Source: Arthrobacter sp. 9AX (GTDB lineage Bacteria; Actinomycetota; Actinomycetes; Actinomycetales; Micrococcaceae). From it: DNA of 64,000 nucleotides. Position numbers and translations under genes: made by a program. Within the stretch, counting starts at the first letter, position 1. The number at the start of each line of letters is the position of its first letter. The DNA lies in contig NZ_LR733293.1 of NCBI RefSeq assembly GCF_902506095.1, forward strand, positions 540,416-604,415. The letters are read 5' to 3'. Shown here piece after piece: positions 35,862-44,773 of the stretch. The notes beneath the pieces are model-generated. The model was given only the letters and a program-made list of their open reading frames with translations. It did not search any database and had not been told where the DNA came from.

Positions 35862-36060
35862 GCTGGCAACCAGCGGCCCGGCATGATTCCGGGACCGCCT
35901 GCGGGCACAAAAATGGTGCCGAACCGGATACGCCTCTCGGCGGTAGGCCGCTCTAGGCGGCTGAATGTTGAAGCCCGGGGGTTTCGCGGCTCGGCACCAG
36001 TTTCAGTGTTCTACGTTGGTTGGCCCAAGTCAACATTGACAGATCCGCGCTCTTGGGCCA
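35862..36060 (-). ncRNA. Structured hairpin array upstream of the phoU-like/pit operon
   Basis: On the minus strand in order: a 9-bp hairpin TGGCCCAAG/CTTGGGCCA (36060-36052 with 36029-36021); an 86-nt element closed by a perfect 9-bp stem TGGTGCCGA/TCGGCACCA (35999-35991 with 35922-35914) that encloses hairpins including GCCGC-CTAGA-GCGGC and CGCC-GAGA-GGCG; a T5 run (35912-35908); then CCCGG/CCGGG and GCTGG-TTG-CCAGC stems. It could be the terminator of the upstream gene plus a structured leader, or a small RNA. It matches no class I know. Confidence 0.45.
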
Positions 36061-36076
36061 GCGAAAGCAGGCCGGG

Positions 36077-36736
36077 TCAGTCCAATTCGCCCAGCCGCCA
36101 GGCGTTGGCGGCGTGCTCGAGGTCCTCGGCGGTCTTCACCAGCTGGTGGGAGTTGCGCGTGAGCTTGCTCGCGTGGGCCTCATTGCCGTGCTCGGCACCA
36201 TCGGCCAGCGTCGCCTGGCCGAGCGCCACCACACGGCAGAACGCAGCGGAACGTTCCAGCGCGACGTCGAAGTCGCCGTCGAACGCGCCGGACAGGATGG
36301 CATCCGCCATCGACTTCATCTCATCGGCCCCGGGAGGCTCTGCGGCGCCCGCCACCACGTTGGACACCTGGGCGGTGTCCTTGCCGGCGCGGAAGTAGAC
36401 CGAAATGCGTTCCGGGTCCTGCACCGTGGCCGCGCGCAAGGCATAGAGGCGCCAGAGGGCACCGGGAAGCGACCGGGCCGGGCTTTCCGCCCACATCTCC
36501 GCGATGGCTTCCAGGCCCTGCTCGTCGGCAAGCTTGACGAGCCGCTCAGTCACCGCCGGATCGTCGCTGTCGCGGCCGTGCCGGACCAGCGCCTGAGCGG
36601 CCAGGTGGGCGGCCTCGGAGACCCTGGCGGGATCCGCGCCGCCGGCAAAAGGCTCGAAGTCCACGGGGGCGAAAGGCTTCGGCTTGTGGTGCCGGTTGGC
36701 GCCGCCGTATGGGGTGGGACCTGGTTGCTCGCTCAT
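36077..36736 (-). CDS. Hypothetical cytoplasmic protein (219 aa)
   Basis: Product begins MSEQPGPTPYGGANRHHKPK, a disordered basic/proline N-terminus, followed by an alanine-rich all-helical domain (about 45-219) with RLVKLADEQGLEAIAEMWAE and a C-terminal HQLVKTAEDLEHAANAWRL. No enzyme motif was recognised. A TAGCGT -10 lies 7 nt before the ATG at 36736, so it is probably leaderless; the longer frame upstream is not protein-like. It is divergent from tRNA-Lys. Confidence 0.78.
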   Translation of the reverse strand: MSEQPGPTPYGGANRHHKPKPFAPVDFEPFAGGADPARVSEAAHLAAQALVRHGRDSDDPAVTERLVKLADEQGLEAIAEMWAESPARSLPGALWRLYALRAATVQDPERISVYFRAGKDTAQVSNVVAGAAEPPGADEMKSMADAILSGAFDGDFDVALERSAAFCRVVALGQATLADGAEHGNEAHASKLTRNSHQLVKTAEDLEHAANAWRLGELD

Positions 36737-36917
36737 GCCACCCACGCTACTCCTGTGCCCGGCTGGAAATCGAGCGTCAGAACCCGTTGCAGACGCGCCC
36801 GACGGCGGGTCCTTCGCGTGCGTGCAAAGCTGCCGGAACCATGGGTTAGAGTATTTAATGTCCAGAAATGGATTGGGCCGGGCAGGCCGGCGCATTCGTG
36901 CCTCACCAGCCCGGCAG

Positions 36918-36990
36918 GGGCCTTTAGCTCAGTTGGTAGAGCATCGGACTTTTAATCCGTGGGTCGTGGGTTCGAGCCCCACAGGGCCCA
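36918..36990 (+). tRNA. tRNA-Lys (anticodon TTT)
   Basis: Full cloverleaf of 73 nt. The acceptor GGGCCTT pairs with AGGGCCC, the D-arm contains AGCTCAGTTGGTAGAGC, the anticodon loop CTTTTAA gives TTT, and the T-arm is GTGGGTTCGAGCCCCAC with discriminator A at 36990. CCA is not encoded. An AT-rich possible promoter lies at about 36846-36860. A small hairpin CACTCTT/AAGAGTG overlaps the 3' end. Confidence 0.97.
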
Positions 36991-37010
36991 CTCTTTGCGA
37001 AGAGTGGGAA

Positions 37011-37050
37011 AATCCCCCGGCAGTCTTTCGAGGCCGCCGGGGGATTTTTT
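37011..37050 (+). terminator. Rho-independent terminator of tRNA-Lys
   Basis: AATCCCCCGGC (37011-37021) pairs with GCCGGGGGATT (37036-37046), followed by T residues to 37050. Confidence 0.93.
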
Positions 37051-37109
37051 CGTTGCGCACCGGGCTCCCGCACCAAACGGGGCCAGGTGTAAACCGGCAC
37101 AATGGGGAC

Positions 37110-38126
37110 ATGACAAAAAGCAGCGCCGGGCGGCTGCCGCGCCTGGAGGACGTGGCCGAACTTGCCGGTGTTTCCCACCAGACCGTTTCCCGGGTGGTCA
37201 ACGGCCACCCCAACGTCAGCAAGGCAACCCGCGAAAAGGTCGAGGCCGCCATCGCCCAGCTGGGCTACCGGCGGAACACTGCGGCACGGAGCCTGGTGAC
37301 CCGGCGCTCGCAGACCATCGGAGTCCTGGGCAGCGAGCTGTCACAGTACGGTCCGGCCAACACCATGCTGGGCGTCGAGCGTGCCGCGCGGGACGCGGGC
37401 TACTTTGTCAGCATCGCCGCGCTGCGTTCCATTGGCCGGGACGCCATCTTCGACGCCCTCCGGCACTTCACCGACCAGTCCGTTGACGGGATCGCTGTCC
37501 TGGTGCCGCACACCGAAACCCTGCAGATCCTGGAGGAGTTCAATCCCGGGGTACCCGTGGTGGCTGTCGGCTCGCTCGGCAACGACGCCGTCAGCGGCGC
37601 CATGGTGGACCAGAAGCGCGGCGCCGGGATCGCCGTCGGGCATCTCATCGAACTGGGGCACCGCAGGATCGCACACGTTGCCGGGCCGGCTGACTGGATC
37701 GACGGCGCGCTGCGCGCCGAAGGCTGGCGGGCGGCCCTCCAGGCCGCGGGCCTGAGGGATGATCTGCTCCTGGAAGGCGACTGGAGCGCGGAAAGCGGTT
37801 ATGCGATCGGGCGGCGGCTGGCGGAGGAGCGTACTGCTACGGCACTGTTTGTGGGCAACGACCAAATGGCCCTTGGGGTGCTTCGGGCGTTCAACGAGGC
37901 AGGCGTGCGCGTGCCCGACGACGTCTCCGTGGTGGGGTTCGACGACCAGCCCGAATCGGGGTACTTCACTCCGCCGCTTACCACTGTGCGCCAGGATTTT
38001 GAGGAGCTGGGCCGGCGCTGCATGGACGCGATGCTGAAGGAGATCGAGGCGGGCGCCCCGGTCAGTTCCACCGTTGTCACCCCGGAACTGGTGCGCCGGG
38101 GGAGTGCGGCGGCGCCGCGTTCCTGA
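37110..38126 (+). CDS. LacI-family transcriptional regulator
   Basis: Sugar-responsive repressor of 338 residues. The N-terminal helix-turn-helix is RLEDVAELAGVSHQTVSRVV with hinge helix (to about 60), then a periplasmic-binding-like effector domain (about 65-330) with MVDQKRGAGIAVGHLIELGH and FVGNDQMALGVLRAFNE. ATG 37110 is placed 6 nt after CACAAT, so it may be leaderless. It lies about 1 kb upstream of the ara promoter and is a good candidate for its operator, with mmuM in between. Confidence 0.93.
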   Translation: MTKSSAGRLPRLEDVAELAGVSHQTVSRVVNGHPNVSKATREKVEAAIAQLGYRRNTAARSLVTRRSQTIGVLGSELSQYGPANTMLGVERAARDAGYFVSIAALRSIGRDAIFDALRHFTDQSVDGIAVLVPHTETLQILEEFNPGVPVVAVGSLGNDAVSGAMVDQKRGAGIAVGHLIELGHRRIAHVAGPADWIDGALRAEGWRAALQAAGLRDDLLLEGDWSAESGYAIGRRLAEERTATALFVGNDQMALGVLRAFNEAGVRVPDDVSVVGFDDQPESGYFTPPLTTVRQDFEELGRRCMDAMLKEIEAGAPVSSTVVTPELVRRGSAAAPRS

Positions 38127-38174
38127 TGCTGCTGCCTGCGTTCCGCCACCCGCCAGGCGCTGTAGCCTGAAGTG

Positions 38175-39173
38175 ATGCCCCAGCCTGCAAACCAGCCGCG
38201 GAGCACCGCACTGTCCCGCCAGCTCCACGCCGGCGGAAACCTTGTCCTCGACGGCGCCCTGGCCACGGAACTCGAAGCGCACGGCTGCGACCTCGAGGAC
38301 CCCCTGTGGTCCGCCAAGGTCCTGCTGGAACAGCCGGAACTCGTGAAGCAGGTCCACCGGGACTACTTTAAGGCCGGAGCGCGGGTGGCCATCACCGCCA
38401 GCTACCAGGCGACGCCGCTGGGGTTTGCCCGGCGCGGAATCCCGGAAGCCGAAGCCCTGGAACGTGTTGCCCTGAGCGTCCACCTGGCCGACGAGGCCCG
38501 CCGCGAACACCTGGCGGAGAACCCGGATGCCGGTCCGCTGCTGGTGGCCGGGTCTGTTGGACCGTACGGCGCCTACCTCGCCGACGGGTCCGAATACCGC
38601 GGCGACTACACACTCAGCCGGAGCGGGTTCATGGAGTTCCACCGGCCACGGATGGCGGCGCTCGTGGACGCGGGGGCCGACGTCCTGGCCTGCGAAACGT
38701 TGCCTTCCCTGCCCGAAGCGGAGGCGTTGCTGGAACTGGTTGCCGGGTTCGGCGCCGAATCCTGGTTCACTTTCACGCTCCGGGACGGAGCGCACATCAG
38801 CGACGGCACCCCGCTGCAGCGCGTCGCGGAGCTGTGTGACGCCGAGCCGCTCGTGGCCGCCATCGGCGTGAACTGCGTGCCGTTGGCGCTGGTCACTCCG
38901 GCGCTGGATGCCCTGGGACAAGTCACCCGCAAACCCCTGATCGCGTATCCAAACTCCGGCGAAACCTACGACGCCGGCACCAAGGCCTGGGAACCGGCAG
39001 CGTCTTCCGAGGGCCATCCCGGCCACGAGGCTGCTGCGCCGCGCAGCATTGCCGAAGGAGCCCGGGCGTGGCAGGAGCGTGGGGCGCGCATGGTGGGTGG
39101 CTGCTGCCGGACCACCCCGAACGACATTGCCGCCTTGGCCCGGCTGTGGGCCGAAGCCTGCGCCGGCGGTTGA
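38175..39173 (+). CDS. mmuM: Homocysteine S-methyltransferase
   Basis: Methylates homocysteine to methionine, probably from S-methylmethionine. The protein of 332 residues is a single zinc-dependent TIM barrel with the zinc cysteines in AAIGVNCVP (near 235) and MVGGCCRTTPNDI (near 312), and the N-terminal LDGALATELEAHGCDL. A TAGCCT -10 at 38163-38168 sits 6 nt before the ATG, so the gene is likely leaderless. No mmuP permease is adjacent. Confidence 0.93.
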   Translation: MPQPANQPRSTALSRQLHAGGNLVLDGALATELEAHGCDLEDPLWSAKVLLEQPELVKQVHRDYFKAGARVAITASYQATPLGFARRGIPEAEALERVALSVHLADEARREHLAENPDAGPLLVAGSVGPYGAYLADGSEYRGDYTLSRSGFMEFHRPRMAALVDAGADVLACETLPSLPEAEALLELVAGFGAESWFTFTLRDGAHISDGTPLQRVAELCDAEPLVAAIGVNCVPLALVTPALDALGQVTRKPLIAYPNSGETYDAGTKAWEPAASSEGHPGHEAAAPRSIAEGARAWQERGARMVGGCCRTTPNDIAALARLWAEACAGG

Positions 39174-39233
39174 TCAGCGCATAGGCTGCCGGCGCCGCCA
39201 CGGTCCACCTCCTTTTCAGGTCCACCATTCCAG

Positions 39234-39267
39234 TTCATTGACTCCCAAGTTTCATTGACTTCCCACT
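39234..39267 (+). repeat. Imperfect 17-bp tandem repeat in the ara promoter
   Basis: TTCATTGACTCCCAAGT (39234-39250) is followed directly by TTCATTGACTTCCCACT (39251-39267). The first ten bases are identical. The second unit supplies the -35 TTGACT. Confidence 0.8.
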
Positions 39268-39283
39268 TGTTAGCGCTCACAAT
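39255..39283 (+). promoter_or_regulatory. araBDA promoter with LacI-family operator
   Basis: TTGACT (39255-39260), 17 bp, CACAAT (39278-39283). The near-palindrome TTGTTAGCGCTCACAA (39267-39282), centred on the GC step typical of LacI-family operators, overlaps spacer and -10, so a bound repressor would block polymerase. Confidence 0.8.
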
Positions 39284-39326
39284 TAGTGGAGCCGCGAAGT
39301 TGCGGCAGCTATTGGAGGAGCTTTTT

Positions 39327-41075
39327 ATGGACGTCACAGTGGACCCGGACAGCTACGTCATCGGTGTGGACTACGGAACCCTCTCCGGCCGGGCCGTGGT
39401 GGTCCGCGTGCGGGACGGCAAGGAACTCGGCAGCGGGGTCTACGACTACCCGCACGCCGTTGTCACGGACGCGCTTCCGGAGGATGTGGCCGGCCGCGGC
39501 GCCGATGGCGCTGCCGTCCGGCTTCCCGGCGAATGGGCACTTCAGGTGCCCAACGATTACCGCGATGTCCTGCGGCATGCCGTCCCGGCAGCTGTGGCCG
39601 AGGCAGGGATCGACCCGGCCGCCGTCGTCGGAATTGCCACGGACTTCACCGCCTGCACGATGGTGCCGGCCAAGGCCGACGGCACCCCGCTGAATGAACT
39701 GCCCGGGTTCGCAAACCGTCCGCACGCGTACGTGAAGCTGTGGCGCCACCACGCCGCCCAGGGCCAGGCCGACCGGATTAACCGGCTCGCCGCCGAGCGG
39801 GGCGAGGCGTGGCTGCCCCGCTACGGTGGTTTGATTTCTTCGGAGTGGGAGTTCGCCAAAGGCCTGCAACTGCTGGAGGAGGATCCCGAAGCCTACGCCG
39901 AGATGGACCACTGGGTGGAGGCGGCGGACTGGATCGTCTGGCAGCTGTGCGGCGGGTACGTCCGCAACGCCTGCACCGCCGGCTACAAGGGCATCTACCA
40001 GGACGGCCGCTACCCGTCCGAGGACTTCCTTTCCGCCCTGAACCCTGACTTCAAGGACTTCGTCAGCGCCAAGCTCGAGCACACCATCGGCCGCCTGGGC
40101 GACGCCGCCGGATACCTCACCGCGGAGGCGGCCGCATGGACCGGCCTGCCCGAGGGCATCGCCGTGGCTGTGGGCAACGTTGACGCCCACGTCACCGCCC
40201 CGGCCGCCCGGGCCGTTGATCCCGGCCAGCTGGTGGCCATCATGGGCACCTCCACGTGCCACGTCATGAACGGCACCGAACTGCGTGAAGTGCCGGGCAT
40301 GTGCGGGGTTGTGGACGGCGGCATCGTGGACGGACTCTGGGGCTACGAGGCGGGGCAGTCCGGTGTGGGCGACATCTTTGGCTGGTTTACCAAGAACGGC
40401 GTGCCGCCCGAATATCACGAGGCGGCCAAAGCCGCAGGGCTGGGCGTTCACGAATACCTCACGGAGCTGGCTTCCCGCCAGGCGATCGGCGCCCACGGCC
40501 TCATCGCGCTGGACTGGCATTCCGGCAACCGCTCGGTCCTCGTGGACCACGAACTTTCCGGCGTGGTGGTGGGCCAGACCCTCGCCACCAAGCCCGAGGA
40601 CACCTACCGGGCATTGTTGGAGGCCACGGCCTTCGGCACGCGGACCATCGTGGATGCGTTCCGCGATTCCGGCGTCCCGGTCAAGGAGTTCATCGTGGCC
40701 GGCGGACTGCTCAAGAACCCGCTCCTGATGCAGATCTACGCTGACATCACCGGCCTTCAGCTCTCCACGATCGGTTCCGCCCAGGGCCCGGCGCTGGGCT
40801 CAGCCATCCACGCGGCCGTCGCGGCCGGAAAGTACGCCGACATCCGCGCGGCTGCCGCCGCGATGGGCTCCGAGCCCGGTGACGTGTACACGCCCATCCC
40901 GGAAAACGTAGCCGCTTACGAGGAACTGTTCCAGGAGTACCGCACGCTCCACGACTACTTCGGCCGCGGGACCAACGACGTCATGCACCGGCTCAAGGCC
41001 ATCCAGCGCCGGGCAGCAGGGCAGCAGGCGGCCGCAGCACCCTCCACCCCCGCAACTGTTGGAGCCTCCGCATGA
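39327..41075 (+). CDS. araB: Ribulokinase
   Basis: Phosphorylates L-ribulose to L-ribulose 5-phosphate with ATP. The FGGY-family kinase has 582 residues: N-terminal YVIGVDYGTLSGRAVVV (phosphate loop), TDFTACTMVPAK, and the C-terminal nucleotide part with IMGTSTCHVMNG, EFIVAGGLLKNPLLMQIYAD and the terminal AEEY-like EYRTLHDYF. ATG 39327 follows a strong GGAGGAG site; the longer frame runs into the operator. First gene of araBDA, overlapping araD by 4 nt. Confidence 0.96.
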   Translation: MDVTVDPDSYVIGVDYGTLSGRAVVVRVRDGKELGSGVYDYPHAVVTDALPEDVAGRGADGAAVRLPGEWALQVPNDYRDVLRHAVPAAVAEAGIDPAAVVGIATDFTACTMVPAKADGTPLNELPGFANRPHAYVKLWRHHAAQGQADRINRLAAERGEAWLPRYGGLISSEWEFAKGLQLLEEDPEAYAEMDHWVEAADWIVWQLCGGYVRNACTAGYKGIYQDGRYPSEDFLSALNPDFKDFVSAKLEHTIGRLGDAAGYLTAEAAAWTGLPEGIAVAVGNVDAHVTAPAARAVDPGQLVAIMGTSTCHVMNGTELREVPGMCGVVDGGIVDGLWGYEAGQSGVGDIFGWFTKNGVPPEYHEAAKAAGLGVHEYLTELASRQAIGAHGLIALDWHSGNRSVLVDHELSGVVVGQTLATKPEDTYRALLEATAFGTRTIVDAFRDSGVPVKEFIVAGGLLKNPLLMQIYADITGLQLSTIGSAQGPALGSAIHAAVAAGKYADIRAAAAAMGSEPGDVYTPIPENVAAYEELFQEYRTLHDYFGRGTNDVMHRLKAIQRRAAGQQAAAAPSTPATVGASA

Positions 41076-41776
41076 GCACCGCCACCGTCAACGTCCTGGA
41101 AACCATCGCCCGGATCCGGCAGGATGTCTGCGCCCTGCACGCCGAACTCACCCGCTACGGACTGGTGGTGTGGACGGCGGGCAACGTCTCCGCCCGTGTT
41201 CCCGGCCGCGACCTGATGGTCATCAAGCCCTCCGGCGTTTCCTATGACGACCTCACGCCCGAACAGATGGTGGTCACGGATCTCTATGGGGTGCCCGTGG
41301 ATGGCGATGCGGACGGTGAGTGGGGCAACCCGGCCCTCTCGCCGTCGTCGGACGCGGCTGCCCACGCCTACGTGTACCGCAACATGCCCGACGTCGGCGG
41401 GGTGGTGCACACGCACTCCACCTACGCCACAGCCTGGGCCGCCCGGGGCGAGTCCATTCCGTGCGTCCTGACCATGATGGGTGACGAATTTGGCGGCTCA
41501 ATTCCGGTGGGCCCGTTCGCGCTCATCGGTGATGACTCGATCGGTCAGGGCATCGTGGAGACCCTGAAAAATTCCACGTCCCCGGCGGTGCTGATGCAGA
41601 ACCACGGCCCGTTCACCATCGGCAAGGACGCCAGGTCCGCGGTGAAGGCAGCCGTGATGTGCGAGGAAGTGGCCAAGACAGTCCACGTCTCCCGCCAGCT
41701 CGGTGAGCCGCTGCCGATCGACCAGGCCCGGATCGACTCCCTCTACGCCCGCTACCAGAACGTCTACGGCCAGTAA
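41072..41776 (+). CDS. araD: L-ribulose-5-phosphate 4-epimerase
   Basis: Converts L-ribulose 5-phosphate to D-xylulose 5-phosphate for the pentose phosphate pathway. Class II aldolase/epimerase fold, 234 residues, with zinc histidines in [13 protein letters not shown] (near 110) and the later [10 protein letters not shown] (near 175). The start overlaps the araB stop (ATGA), and the araA gene follows after 44 bp. Confidence 0.95.
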   Translation: MSTATVNVLETIARIRQDVCALHAELTRYGLVVWTAGNVSARVPGRDLMVIKPSGVSYDDLTPEQMVVTDLYGVPVDGDADGEWGNPALSPSSDAAAHAYVYRNMPDVGGVVHTHSTYATAWAARGESIPCVLTMMGDEFGGSIPVGPFALIGDDSIGQGIVETLKNSTSPAVLMQNHGPFTIGKDARSAVKAAVMCEEVAKTVHVSRQLGEPLPIDQARIDSLYARYQNVYGQ

Positions 41777-41820
41777 GTGCCCGCCGTCAGCCCGTCCCCA
41801 CAAACTTTCCAGGAGAACCC

Positions 41821-43341
41821 ATGAGTACCGCAGCAAACACTTCCCTTGACGGCTACGAGGTCTGGTTCCTCACCGGCAGCCAGCACCTTTACGGCGAGGA
41901 CGTCCTGAAACAGGTGGCCGCGCAGTCGCAGGAGATTGCCAACCACCTCAACGCCAGCTCCGCCGTTCCCGTACGGATTGTGTGGAAGCCGGTCCTGACC
42001 GATTCCGACGCCATCCGCCGCACGGCGCTGGAGGCCAATTCCGACGATTCCGTCATCGGCGTCACCGCCTGGATGCACACCTTCAGCCCCGCGAAGATGT
42101 GGATCCAGGGCCTGGACCTGCTCCGCAAACCCCTGCTGCACCTGCACACCCAGGCCAACCGCGACCTGCCGTGGGCGGACATCGACTTCGACTTCATGAA
42201 CCTGAACCAGGCCGCGCACGGCGACCGCGAGTTCGGCTACATCCAGTCCCGGCTGGGCATCGCCCGCAAAACCGTCGTGGGTCACGTCTCCAACCCCGAG
42301 GTCGCCCGCCAGGTGGGGTCCTGGCAGCGCGCCGCCGCCGGCTGGGCCGCCGTCCGCACCCTGAAGCTGACCCGCTTCGGCGACAACATGCGCAACGTCG
42401 CCGTCACCGAAGGTGACAAAACCGAGGCGGAACTGCGCTTCGGCGTCGCGGTTAACACCTGGTCCGTGAACGAGCTCGCCGACGCCGTGCATGGCGCCGC
42501 GGAGTCCGACGTCGATGCCCTGGTTGCCGAGTACGAGGACCTATACGATGTGGTGCCGGAACTCCGCGCAGGCGCGGCCCGCCACGACTCGCTGCGGTAC
42601 GGTGCCCGGATCGAACTGGGCCTGCGCAGCTTCCTGGAGACCAACGGTTCAGCCGCGTTCACCACGTCCTTCGAGGATCTCGGCGCGCTTCGCCAGCTTC
42701 CCGGCCTCGCCGTGCAGCGGCTGATGGCCGCCGGCTACGGCTTTGGCGCCGAGGGCGACTGGAAGACCGCCATCCTGGTCCGCGCCGCCAAAGTGATGGG
42801 CGGGGACCTGCCCGGCGGTGCGTCCCTGATGGAGGACTACACCTACCACCTGGAACCGGGTTCGGAGAAGATCCTGGGCGCCCACATGCTGGAGGTCTGC
42901 CCCTCGCTCACGGCGGGCAAACCGCGCCTGGAGATCCACCCGCTGGGTATCGGCGGCAAGGAAGACCCCGTGCGCCTGGTGTTCGACGCCGATGCCTCCC
43001 CGGGCGTCGTGGTGGCCCTTTCGGACATGCGGGACAGGTTCCGCCTGGTGGCCAACGCCGTGGACGTGGTGCCGCTGGACCAGCCGCTGCCCAACCTGCC
43101 CGTCGCCCGGGCCCTGTGGCAGCCCAAGCCGGACTTCGCCACCTCCGCCGCAGCCTGGCTGACTGCCGGCGCAGCCCACCACACCGTGCTCTCCACACAG
43201 GTGGGCATGGACGTGTTCGAGGACTTCGCGGAAATCGCCAAAACGGAACTGCTGACCATCGATGAGGGAACCACCATCCGGCAGTTCAAAAAGGACCTGA
43301 ACTGGAACGCCGCCTACTACAAGCTGGCCGGCGGCATCTAG
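41821..43341 (+). CDS. araA: L-arabinose isomerase
   Basis: Isomerises L-arabinose to L-ribulose, the first step of the pathway. The protein of 506 residues shows family stretches [19 protein letters not shown] at the N-terminus, [12 protein letters not shown], and the metal/substrate region from FAEGDWKT-like [15 protein letters not shown] through [15 protein letters not shown] precedes the ATG. Last gene of araBDA; a new unit starts on the other strand. Confidence 0.97.
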   Translation: MSTAANTSLDGYEVWFLTGSQHLYGEDVLKQVAAQSQEIANHLNASSAVPVRIVWKPVLTDSDAIRRTALEANSDDSVIGVTAWMHTFSPAKMWIQGLDLLRKPLLHLHTQANRDLPWADIDFDFMNLNQAAHGDREFGYIQSRLGIARKTVVGHVSNPEVARQVGSWQRAAAGWAAVRTLKLTRFGDNMRNVAVTEGDKTEAELRFGVAVNTWSVNELADAVHGAAESDVDALVAEYEDLYDVVPELRAGAARHDSLRYGARIELGLRSFLETNGSAAFTTSFEDLGALRQLPGLAVQRLMAAGYGFGAEGDWKTAILVRAAKVMGGDLPGGASLMEDYTYHLEPGSEKILGAHMLEVCPSLTAGKPRLEIHPLGIGGKEDPVRLVFDADASPGVVVALSDMRDRFRLVANAVDVVPLDQPLPNLPVARALWQPKPDFATSAAAWLTAGAAHHTVLSTQVGMDVFEDFAEIAKTELLTIDEGTTIRQFKKDLNWNAAYYKLAGGI

Positions 43342-43431
43342 CGGGGCATCCAGGGCCGGTGGCGCCCCAAGCGGGGCAGTATCCAGGTGTGGCGGAACCT
43401 GGGCCGCCTCCGTGGCCCGCAGAACCTGGTG

Positions 43432-44463
43432 TCAGTGGCCGAAGTGCGCCCGCGGAGGGCCCTCGGGCAAGTGTTCGAGGATGTCCTCCGCCACCCGGCG
43501 CACCTTGATGTTCCGGTGGCTGGAGGCCCGGGCGAGGATCGAAAAGGCCTCGTGGTAGGAGCACCTGTTCTGCGCCATGATCACGCCACAGGCAACGTTG
43601 ATGGACGTGCGGCTGTCCAGTGCGAGGCGCAGATCCGATGCGGTGGACCTGGCGTTGTGAAGATCCAGGGCCATCTGAAGGCTCTTCCCGGCAAGCCCCG
43701 CGAAGGAGCGTGCTTCGGAGATCACCTGCAGCGGAAATGCCTTGGCATCCTCGGCAAAGAACGCCAGGGCCGCGGTGGTTTCGCGGACTGGAATGGCCTC
43801 GTCACTGTTGTCCTGGTCCAGGCGCGTTTCCCGGTCCAGGCGCAGCCGCGTGCCCAGGACGCTGCCCAGGTTGGCCGCCTGCAGCTCCTGGCAGTAGCGG
43901 GGCCAGCGGAAGTCGCCGCTCCGCTGCAGCACAGCTACGGGATGGCCGCCGGCCAGGACGTCGCTGACCGGCCCTTCGCCCTTCTCCTGCTCCCACTCGA
44001 GCAGGCGGATGACTTCCCGGGAGGTTCCGGTGATGACTGGGGCCCGCTTCGTTTGCCGGACCACCACACCGCATTCGATCATCAGCCCCGGCGTGCCCAC
44101 AACGGCACGGGCCGAGGCGGCAGCGAGCAGGGCAACGGACTCATGCAGCGTTTCGGCGCCGGTCAGCAGGTCCAGCAGTATCCCGTTTTGTTTTCCGTCG
44201 TCGGCGGACGCTGCTGTGCGCTGCCGTGCAGTGGCAGGTACGGCATTGCCCGGTGCGTTGCTGCCGTGCAGGGCGCGCCCGGGTACTGGACTTCCGTGTG
44301 CGGCGGGTCCGCGCTGGTGGGGGAGGGGGCCCTGCTGGGAAGCCAGAGGGCCGGCGACGGCTGGGGGAGAGGCCTTGGTCTCGAAGGCCTCCTCGTCGCC
44401 GGCCCCGCTTAGTGCCCGGGTCCGTTGGCCCGGGAAATCTGAGCTTGCGTATGGTGCTTGCAT
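43432..44463 (-). CDS. GAF-ANTAR domain RNA-binding regulator
   Basis: Predicted antitermination-type regulator of 343 residues. The N-terminal 70 residues are disordered (Ala/Pro/Ser). A GAF-like sensor domain covers about 85-235 (LLDLLTGAETLHESVALLAA), followed by a C-terminal ANTAR domain (about 280-335) with ALDSRTSINVACGVIMAQNR and CSYHEAFSILARASS, the helix that binds two-hexaloop RNA hairpins. ATG 44463 is chosen; a GTG four codons upstream is possible. It is convergent with araA. Targets are unknown. Confidence 0.85.
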   Translation of the reverse strand: MQAPYASSDFPGQRTRALSGAGDEEAFETKASPPAVAGPLASQQGPLPHQRGPAAHGSPVPGRALHGSNAPGNAVPATARQRTAASADDGKQNGILLDLLTGAETLHESVALLAAASARAVVGTPGLMIECGVVVRQTKRAPVITGTSREVIRLLEWEQEKGEGPVSDVLAGGHPVAVLQRSGDFRWPRYCQELQAANLGSVLGTRLRLDRETRLDQDNSDEAIPVRETTAALAFFAEDAKAFPLQVISEARSFAGLAGKSLQMALDLHNARSTASDLRLALDSRTSINVACGVIMAQNRCSYHEAFSILARASSHRNIKVRRVAEDILEHLPEGPPRAHFGH

Positions 44464-44568
44464 TGCCGGTCCCACACCCCCTAGTGAGCCAAGTACCGCG
44501 AGCTGGAACTCGTCTTGTCTCTGAGAAAAACCTAGTTGCGGGGCCGTTGCCGGTGAACGCGTAACCGG

Positions 44569-44625
44569 TACTTGTTTTTGAGATTAGGTACTACTTGGTT
44601 TTTGATCCCCACTACCTGCTTTTGA
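44569..44625. repeat. Three spaced TACYTG-TTTTTGA direct repeats
   Basis: TACTTGTTTTTGA (44569-44581), TACTTGGTTTTTGA (44592-44605) and TACCTGCTTTTGA (44613-44625), with 21-23 bp between starts, i.e. about two helical turns. They lie in the 310-bp divergent region between the ANTAR gene and the arabinofuranosidase. Candidate regulator-binding array. Confidence 0.6.
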
Positions 44626-44702
44626 TGTTTCCGCAGGTGGGCGGTGTGCGGCGCGAAAGGGCATTTTCGGCTCTCCTTTGGCGGTGATCTTCGGCGGGGC
44701 GC

Positions 44703-44748
44703 TTGACTCGCGCCACGGCACCGTCAACAATATTTCTATAACGTTGTA
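44703..44748 (+). promoter_or_regulatory. Arabinofuranosidase promoter and LacI-type operator
   Basis: TTGACT (44703-44708), 17 bp, AACAAT (44726-44731). The near-palindrome TATAACGTTGTA (44737-44748) follows at the expected transcription start, with a central CG as in LacI-family operators. It resembles TGCAACGATGTA upstream of the LacI gene at 47172 (9 of 12 positions). Confidence 0.65.
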
Positions 44749-44773
44749 AATAATCAGGAACGAGGACGTTTTC

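Noticed and set aside
35914..35999. 86-nt closed element considered as a tRNA with a long variable arm
   Set aside because: There is no T-loop (TTCRANN) with a 5-bp stem and no usable anticodon loop on either strand. It was kept only as an unclassified structured element.
37036..37050. The hairpin after tRNA-Lys considered as a LacI operator
   Set aside because: It is a perfect GC stem followed by a T run and fits a terminator much better.
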